Below, piece by piece: positions 14,101 through 21,700 of a stretch of 64,000 nucleotides of DNA (position 1 is the first letter of the stretch; each line of letters starts with the position of its first letter). This DNA comes from Trichoplax sp. H2. Its lineage: Eukaryota; Placozoa; Uniplacotomia; Trichoplacea. The stretch lies in contig NOWV01000025.1 of assembly GCA_003344405.1 (NCBI GenBank), forward strand, positions 248,001 through 312,000, given 5' to 3'. A program made the translations under genes and the position numbers. Under the pieces are notes generated by a model. It did not search any database. It was not told the origin of the DNA and was given only the letters and a program-made list of their open reading frames with translations.

Positions 14101-14808
14101 GCGGAATCGTTACCAAGTCCTACCAGGCCTTCATCGCAGTATAGTGCAAAAAAGCCTTACTATTACTTAGATGATGATCAATCAACGGTCAATACTGATG
14201 ATTACTCTTCAGACATTGCTATAACCAGTAATAGACGTCATGATGATCGCTTGTCACGACCCAAATCAAGAGCACCATATGTTGAAGGTGATAATCAACC
14301 ATACGATCTTGGTAAACGCTTAGCACGCTCTCGAGAAATGTTATCGAATTCTCAAGCCGATGCCAGTGTTTATAATCAGTCATCGCCGTATAATAAATCA
14401 TCTTCATCGTCTAACACTAGGTTAAATCAACGTCATGATTTTCATGACAGCTCTGAGAGCTTATCGCGCTCGAAAAAGTCTCAAAGCCGAGAAAATATTC
14501 ACCACCTAACAGGTTCTAGAGGTAATCTAACTAAAAGCCCGTTAGAGGATGATGATGATTTCGAATATCCTCCGCCACCAAAAGATGTAAATTATCATCG
14601 TAGTTCGGAAAATGTCGCTGGTCGGTATGCAAGTAATGAAAGTTTAGGTTCTTCACATAAACGCAGTGCCCCCAATTATAGCTTAGCTAGGTCGAATGAA
14701 AATTTAGCCCGTTCTCGAGAGAGCCTGTCATCTAGAAATGCCGGATCACGCACACCACATAATGCAAGACACGCTCCTATGATTGCACCAATTGCCAAAG
14801 ATATTTAA
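8095..14808 (+). CDS. Nephrin-like Ig superfamily receptor (8 Ig + 1 FN3 + TM)
   Basis: Predicted single-pass cell-surface adhesion or recognition receptor of about 1406 aa. Exons: 8095-8143, 9099-9410, 9494-9742, 9833-10108, 10269-10526, 10697-10963, 11094-11354, 11468-11746, 11878-12156, 12279-12563, 12692-12838, 12924-12990, 13092-13369, 13445-13566, 13717-14808. The lengths sum to a multiple of three with one open frame. The start is chosen because the ATG opens a hydrophobic signal peptide. Domain order: signal peptide (1-16), eight Ig domains (about 20-743), FN3 (744-838), membrane helix (855-878) and a tail of about 528 residues. Eight Ig plus one FN3 plus one helix is the classical layout of nephrin, Sns and Hibris, but orthology is not shown. 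The tail has no kinase, phosphatase or TIR domain. Exon 2 could start at 9111 and exon 14 at 13448 without changing the frame. Confidence 0.88.
8214..8393. repeat. Two-copy 90-bp tandem duplication in intron 1
   Basis: Copies at 8214-8303 and 8304-8393, starting ATTTGTCTCCTCATGGCTAT, differ at only about four of 90 positions. This is a recent local duplication inside the first intron of the receptor gene. It extends a chance ORF but has no coding meaning. Confidence 0.9.
9099..12156 (+). CDS. Receptor 1, exons 2-9: eight Ig domains, one per exon
   Basis: Each exon starts and ends in phase 1 and encodes one complete Ig domain with the paired cysteines, usually the core tryptophan, and often the D-x-G-x-Y-x-C signature. 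Examples are EIACPA..FWCAPS (exon 2), SDAGTYTCYVNN (3), FFTCRATNG (4), YGCNIAYQ (5), DDSGNYRCIANN (6), ARFTCRALN (7), HSGNYVCRPENG (8) and NDTGTYQCVARN (9). The patterns are mostly I-set or C2. Exon 9 is taken to end at 12156, before GTAGCG, because this is the phase-1 donor that continues the frame into the FN3 exon as VPVD-P-FEV. Introns between Ig exons are short, about 80-170 bases. Confidence 0.88.
12279..12563 (+). CDS. Receptor 1, exon 10: fibronectin type III domain
   Basis: A phase 1-1 exon encoding an FN3-like fold next to the membrane: NVSWTIPSQ near the start, a Q-Y-Q-V strand, and LDQKSTYNIRVLSYYY in the typical position of the YxxRVxA motif, ending VVSDPPG. One FN3 after the Ig array and before the helix is the nephrin-type order. 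Confidence is lower than for the Ig domains because FN3 motifs are weaker. Confidence 0.75.
12692..12838 (+). CDS. Receptor 1, exon 11: transmembrane segment
   Basis: A phase 1-1 exon of 49 codons. After a short Pro-rich stalk (PVPPERITYGPFNKT) comes an uninterrupted hydrophobic helix of about 24 residues (VLIAICAGVGVIILL onward), then a basic stop-transfer (YDRTHKETRR). This fixes topology: Ig domains outside, Ser/Tyr-rich tail inside. Confidence 0.9.
12924..14808 (+). CDS. Receptor 1, exons 12-15: cytoplasmic tail
   Basis: Exons 12924-12990, 13092-13369, 13445-13566 and 13717-14808 encode about 520 residues, low-complexity and rich in Ser, Arg, Asn, Asp and Tyr, with no catalytic domain. 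Visible elements are the acidic/Tyr stretch KKPYYYLDDDQS (14150-14185), basic patches (RSSRKRRQSQ, NRRSKKNEQRRSK), a proline-rich EYPPPPKDVNY (14563-14595), and eight copies of a short motif S-[RSN]-[EG]-[NSM]-[LIV] between 14323 and 14730. Many Ser and Tyr residues sit in contexts that kinases could use. It ends in AKDI and lacks a classical class I PDZ ligand. Confidence 0.85.
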
Positions 14809-15133
14809 TACTTTATCTGAGACGTTATCCTATCTACTGTTGTAATATATTTATGAAAATTTATCATTCATTCTAATTATAAGATTGGTATTTGTTTTTA
14901 AGTCTATTATGCTTGGCAATGCTTTTTCATTGGTATGAATTTTTTATAAGCTGTTCTTGTCATACGTACTACCACAGGTAAACATTTTGGTAATGATTTT
15001 GCATTGAAGGGCTTTTTATATGCGTTTCTTTAATCTATCATGTATATTGCTATGATATCATCTAAAATATAAATTCTTGGTTGATTGTGTATCAAGCTAT
15101 TCGTGTCGTGTGTTGTTATTCTTGGATCTGATA

Positions 15134-15139
15134 AATAAA
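15134..15139 (+). terminator. Candidate poly(A) signal of receptor 1
   Basis: AATAAA about 325 bases after the stop codon at 14806-14808, followed by T- and GT-rich sequence. Others occur further downstream, so this is only the first good candidate. Confidence 0.35.
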
Positions 15140-17333
15140 TTTCTGCCAAAGTTGCAGTTGTTAAAGTATTAGATTACTAGATTTATTAACTAAACCTTGT
15201 TCGGTCGTGTCTGTTATTGATTTTTTGTTATGTTTGTTATTTTAACTAATGTATAACCATTTATAACGTAGACTGATTGAGTAGCTATGACCTCGCTACT
15301 GTAGTGTAATTGAACTATATGACCTATTCTGGTGTTGATCTGCATATTAAATTGGTTGATGACTCTGTTAAAATTTATTTTTTAGCAATTTAAAACTAAT
15401 GCATTATTCAGTGAAGGAAAATTTTGTATCCTTATTTGTTGTTCTTGTAGCATTCGATGTATCGTTAACATAGTTATGCATGGTAAATTAGACTATACAG
15501 ATTTTATTTTAAAAATATGCAAAGCTCGTAATAATTAATCAAGCATGGGTACAGCTCTTAACTAGTTATTTACAAGTCTCAGTTAAAGTTGAATATAAAT
15601 GACGAAATAATTATCGTGAGGGTTAGAAGGAACAGGGGCGTAGAAGTGGCTTCAAAAATACTCATCTGTTACTAATTAATCAAATACTATCATTTTAATA
15701 AATCATGATGAAATTGTTAGAATCGAAGACTAAATGCTTACAAATTGTTTACAATTTAATCTTTGGTAACAAACCCTAATCTCTGGGTAGTATTAAATTC
15801 GTTACTTTGCTCATTTGATCACGAATAAAACAGCTTAAGATGTACCGTCCGTAGTGTACAGATCAGTAAAAATATTTGTAGTGTCATATTGTGGTAACTG
15901 ATTGGGCATGAATATTCATTTAATCTAATATATATCACAGATAGAAAATTAGATCATGCTGTGATTATTTGATCGTCTGTGTACTACTGCAGTTTAATAA
16001 TTACAGGGTATGAGCGAATAACTTGCTCTATTTAATTTCCTGGCAGGGTTCCGAAAGAGTCTGAATCGTATTTTACCAATAATATTTTGGAAATGAAATT
16101 ACTTTAAGAATTAGCTTGATGAAGATAAGGATCGTTTTATTCTATTACAATAATAAAGTATCGGAATTGACTTGCATACAAATAGAATAGAACTTTAATT
16201 GCAGATAGATTTTTGAGTACTGATACCAATTTCGCAGCTACGATAATACGGCATATACCATTTCTATCTAGTAAATTCAAATTACGATATAGGGAAGTTC
16301 TAAAATGCATTTACTATCATTGCCGCGGTCAATTCTATCAATGTACATTAAGTAACTTTCGTACCTCACTAGAATCTTAAAAAGGGACGTTGATATGTGA
16401 TAGACCAAATGCATATAGATCGTTTTAAATACAAGCAACTTTGAAATTTTTAATTATTTATTCTATGAGATGAACATAACAAATGACAACGATTTCGTTA
16501 GGTAGTATAGCTTTATTTTTCAATTTTTCAATTTTTCAATAATTTATCAGCTAAGTACCGTAAGTTGTACTTGAAATTATACAGATACTACGAAAAGAAT
16601 GATATTAGAATAACAATTTAAACTCATTATCAGCAAGGATAAATTACTGTAATACAGAAATTCGAAAATTATAGTTGATGTCATCTTTCTTTAGACTTCA
16701 ATTTTCTGATAACCGTTTTTATACGACAAGTTAATCATCCTATTTCTAATGTGTTAAACAAAATATTTTTATTTCGTGTCTAGGACGAGATTATTTTGAG
16801 TTTAATATACAGTATATGAATATGATATGTACAGAGAGAAAATTTACACAGACATATATATGTATCCGTATACGTGTTTAAATCTCAAGTAAACGATTTC
16901 TTACTAATATTTTTAAATGTAGTCAGCTCTCAAAATGATGACAGTGTAGACAAAGCACTTTTTCTAGCAAGGATATACAAATTAGTTCTCATTTTACCTA
17001 CAAATAAAACTTCATTTAATAGGCAATAATGAAGTATAATATGAATTTAATTTTTACATATGCGTATCGATCAACGAATATAAATAAAAATCAATATTGC
17101 GACTTAAAATAGCGTCAACGTTATTGAATTAATGGAGAGCAAGAATTGTAACTATTTCGAAATCTAAACTTATTCATTGTTGGCATTATTCAATATAGAA
17201 CGCTTCAACTAGCTGTTATACAGGGTGTTATAAAGTCATTTAATTTAAAATATTTCGGTTTATGATTACATTGTAGATAAATTGTCTATGAATAGTTATA
17301 TTAATATTAAGATACTACATGTATCAATTTTAA

Positions 17334-17339
17334 TTTATT
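17334..17339 (-). terminator. Candidate poly(A) signal of receptor 2
   Basis: TTTATT on the plus strand (AATAAA on the minus strand), about 175 bases beyond the receptor 2 stop at 17515. Tentative because AT-rich sequence offers alternatives. Confidence 0.3.
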
Positions 17340-17514
17340 ACTGAGTATAGCAACGTAGAAATAAAAAATCGACCGTCTATTACTTCATGGATCGATAAAT
17401 TTTTTATAATATAACTTTCAAAATTTAAAACTATCGGTAGGGAATTTCATTCAATTTAAATTTTCAACGAAATTAATATTCAAAATTGATTAGATTATTT
17501 ACAAGCATTCCTGA

Positions 17515-18796
17515 TCATGTTCTAGTTTCTATACGTTTATAATCATCTGCCTCAGGCGGTGATAACCTACTTCGGCGGGACGTATTATCAATATCAATAC
17601 TGTCTGTATGCCTCTCCTCGTTACGTTCATTCTTTTCATCATAATCGCTAATATAATTTCTTTCGCATTCTTGTAACGGAAGATCGGTATCAGGCTCCCC
17701 AGTATTCATTAAACTATATTGCCTATTATTTGGGCTTAAAGTGTTAGTATCATGATCTGGTGAAGTTAGAGGTAGTTCATTGGAATAAGCTAATGCTAAT
17801 TGGCCATGACCTCCAGCTGGCGTTGTAGTTGGCTCAATCGGGCTGCAATCATTATTAGCAGTTTGCATATAGTAAGGATCCGCTGATTCGATAATACGTT
17901 GCTGCTGTAATGGTTGTGGATGATGTTGTTGATGATGATGATGATGATGAGGATGATAGCTATCCTTAGGTGAAGGTATAGTAACGCGAATGACTTGAGG
18001 TGAATTAGAATAGATATGTGCATATTGAGGATGATTATCGCCTTCGTACATGGGACATGTTGCATCAGCGATATAAGATGGATACCGTGGGTGACAATAA
18101 CTATGATTAGCATTACTGCTGCTAGCACCACCAGCATGACTGCTATTGCAACCATCACAATATTTTCGATGAATAAGTGGATTACTATTAATGGTGGGAT
18201 GAAAATTACCAAGGTGAAGATGCATTCTTCCATGATCGCTACTTTCAAATTGTCGATCATCATAGATTGCTTGGCGCTCTGGTATATAAACAGGATGGAT
18301 GCATCGGTCTTCATAATGAATTGTGTCCGTAGGCGATGGAAGTCCACGGTTATCTACTAATCGGTTATTTGTTATATGTGGTTCCACGAATTCTGATTGA
18401 TCATCATAATGACGATTTGTTTTAGGTAAATAAGATCGAGGTATTTTATCATTACAACTGGATGAACTACCATCGGTTCGCTTGCGATACTTTTTAGAAC
18501 GATTGGATTGGTATGAATAATATTCTGAATGTGAATTAGGATCAGTTCGTCGACTATAGCGATTATCTGTTTGGCCATAATTACGATGGCGTCTTCGTCT
18601 TGAACGTCGTTTCGATGATCGTCGACGATCAGTTCGGGTATAACCATATTCTCTCGTAATATTCTTAAAAGAATCGGAGTGATCGAATGATTGTTGAGGC
18701 TGATTTGTCATCCATTCAGCTACATGAGCAGCTTTTCCTTCACTCTCACTATTCATTCTAGGATGGGCTTCAAATTTTTGTTGCTTGCATAGTTCA
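17515..18796 (-). CDS. Receptor 2, last exon: cytoplasmic tail
   Basis: One exon of about 427 codons ending RIETRT-stop. It is disordered-looking and rich in Ser, Tyr, His, Asn, Arg and Asp. In order it holds a strongly basic block with RRSSKRRSRRRRHR (about 18580-18625), a Tyr-rich stretch (HSEYYSYQSN), LPSPTDTIHYED, a Cys/His-rich section with YCDGCNSSH and HSYCHPRYP (about 18090-18170), and a His/Gln run HPHHHHHHQQHHPQPLQQQ (about 17895-17955). No SH2, kinase or other catalytic domain is seen. The acceptor at 18797-18798 keeps phase 2 with the preceding exon, so the ORF upstream of it is intronic read-through. Confidence 0.85.
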
Positions 18797-21700
18797 CTAG
18801 ATGAAATTGTCGGAATTATGTTACAAGTTGTGTATGCAATCAATTCAATTAACAGCGTGAATTAAAAAAAAGTATTGATATTTCTTCATTACGGAAGCGA
18901 TATCATATTACTGATTAAGTAGAGTTTTATTTTTCATTTCGCTTACCTTTCTAAGGCTGGGGCAGGTGATTGTTCATTAAGGGAATCTGCATCGACCGTT
19001 TTATCGATATTGCTGGAACTGCCATGATTTGATTCAATCAGAGTATTTCTAATGATTGATGTTTCAACGGCTCCATCAGTTTGATATTGAACTACTGCAT
19101 TTGTCCTAAGTATAAGTAATAATATGAGAATAAATCATATTGTAGGTATAACTATCCTATATTGATACCGTTTCTTGCGTTATACGTAGTATTTTGGAGG
19201 TTAAATCTCCTTTATTCCACGCTAATGGTGTAATTAATTTAATTTATTTAGTGGTAACATACTCGTACTAACCTAACAATTTGGATTTCTTCACCGCGTT
19301 CGGATTCGTGTTGAAATATACTTGCTCCTATCAAATATATAAGTATATTATCATCTAAATTATAAATTTTTGATGATTATTTCAATATTCTATCATTTTC
19401 TCGTCTTTAGAATCATGCAATTTCTGATAATCAACGATTCTAGCATGATGATAATAATACAAGTAAAAGTTGTATATATAAGATAAATGCTCATATCCAG
19501 TAAACTACTAGAGTTTATAAATGGAAAATAAGACATTATTCTTTTTGTTACTATACACTTCCTAATGTTTTACCTTTTCTAGATTGGGGTATTCTATGTC
19601 TTTTCTTGATAACATGCACAATTAATACGATGGCAGCGATTGTAACTATACCGCATGCTGCAATGACAACGGTAAAAATAACTAAATCATCTTTTGTTAA
19701 GGTATCATCATCTATGATAGTTTGTGTTGCTGGATTAGTTTCGCTGTAGATTAGAGGATTCTTGGTACTAACTGTAGGCTGTGTAACTATAAGTAATTTG
19801 AAAAAAGATGCAAATAGTTGTTATAATCTATATATGTTATATATCAACAATAGGTTAGATTATATTATATTATATATAACAAGACATTGATAGAATTACA
19901 ATAATCTAGTCAGGTTTTAATAATATATTAGTACATATTTATTCTATCTTTGGTTAAAAACTACTACTGTAACTATTTAACTAGGTTAAAAATAATCTGG
20001 TTTCATTTTAACAATGCATTAGAACACGTTTATACTATCCTTGGTTGAAAACTACTAGCTACGGGTATTTAACTAGATTAAAAATTTAATCTAGGTAATG
20101 CTCTGAATTAGATCGGTGTAAATCGGACTCTAACTTACACACACGAATATTAATTATGAATTAAATTCACCTGAATTTAATTTAATAACGTAGAATAAGC
20201 TAAATTTTCCTCTTCCTTGGCCGTTAATTGCTTGCAAAGCTGTAATATACGTATGATTTGGCGATAATCCATAAAGCCGATATTCATAAAGGCCAACATT
20301 GTCAAATTTGATGTACTTCATGTTACGCATTGCATAACTCTTGTCATCGATTACCATATAGCATAGTCTATAATGAGTAATTACTTCTTGGGTAATCGTT
20401 TGTGGTCTTAGCTGTTGATTAACGGAGGGAAAAAATGGAAATTAGCTTTACACGTAGTAGATGTGTTATGTAATTCCAATGTCCAGCTTAATCTTTAACA
20501 GTTTAGACTATTAAAATTACTTATGTAATAACTCACTGTCCAATAGATATCGATGGCCTTGGATTGAATCCAGGATGTATGACTAATATATGGAACCACT
20601 ACTGGAGGCATAATTCGTTCTATCAATTGAATTTCTGCGCTTTTACTATAATCACTCGTTCTATCATTTTTAAAGTTAGCTCTTATGCCAAACCTGTAAT
20701 TAAAGAGGATGTTATATCAATTATTGGATATACAAACATTAGTAAGTCTATTGAAATACATAGTTATATGTTTAATATATTTAAAATAAACTTAATACTG
20801 ATACATTTTGCATTATTCAATTTCTTTATTATTCAATTATGTTATGTACGATCTTCCAAGTATACAAGATAGACTACTTACACATATCTTTGACCTCCTT
20901 TTAAATGTTGGATAGTGAATTGACTTAAATCGGGCGATATATCCTTGATCATATTCTGCCTTAATGATCGACTAAATGAGGAAGTCATATTATACCTAAT
21001 AGTAAATGATTTGACATAGCGTCTATCGCTGGATGGAAACTTCCATAACATTGTTGCATTAGTCTTGCTTTCTTGCCTTATAAATGTAATTATGGGTACT
21101 AGACAGTCAATCAAGACGAGATAATAATGAGAGTTAGTTCATTAATTTATCCATAGCTTCAGTGATAGTAATTAGAATTTATAAAGTGTTAATTTCTTTG
21201 TTCATACCAGTATTAATCCAAGGCCATATGGTCAATTGATTGCTAGCTGATTGGCTTGTAGAGGGATTTGTTGTTAATGTTGCAGTAGATGAAGATGGTA
21301 GCACTGGACGCCCTAATTCAATTTAACGATATCACAATGTGTTATTGATCAGTTCAGAATATCAATTGCTCGTGTAATAAACATTGAAAAGAAAATAGAA
21401 ATTTAGCTTTACCTGGCGAAACATTTAAATAAGTTATAACTTGAGAACTGCCAAATTGGTTGAAAGCAACACATTGATATATAGTTTCATCTCCTTTATT
21501 AACGTTACGTATATAGAGATGATTGTAGTTGCTACGAATGCGAGAATTAAAGTCTGTACGAATTAGTTTAACACCATTTTGGAACCATTGCACAGCAGTA
21601 ACGGCTGATCCAGTTACGGAACAATTTAAATCGATATCAGCACCAACATAAGTTTTGGTTTCTGGAGGTAAGTAGGCTTCAGGTGGAGCTATTGAAGTAA

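Larger units (their letters stand above)
14809..17514. other. Convergent intergenic region with both 3' UTRs
   Basis: About 2.7 kb between two genes pointing towards each other. AT-rich, no exon or RNA gene recognised. It must hold both 3' UTRs and terminators. Many AATAAA-like words occur, so poly(A) placement is tentative. Confidence 0.6.

Noticed and set aside
13673-14170. Plus-strand ORF of 165 codons overlapping the receptor 1 tail
   Set aside because: Alternative frame of the last exon. The frame at 13717-14808 is the one joined by splice phase and carrying the repeated motifs.
17796-18647. Large ORFs of 183, 114 and 91 codons overlapping the receptor 2 tail
   Set aside because: Other-frame shadows of the tail exon, biased to Ile and Met by the His/Asn/Asp codons of the real frame.
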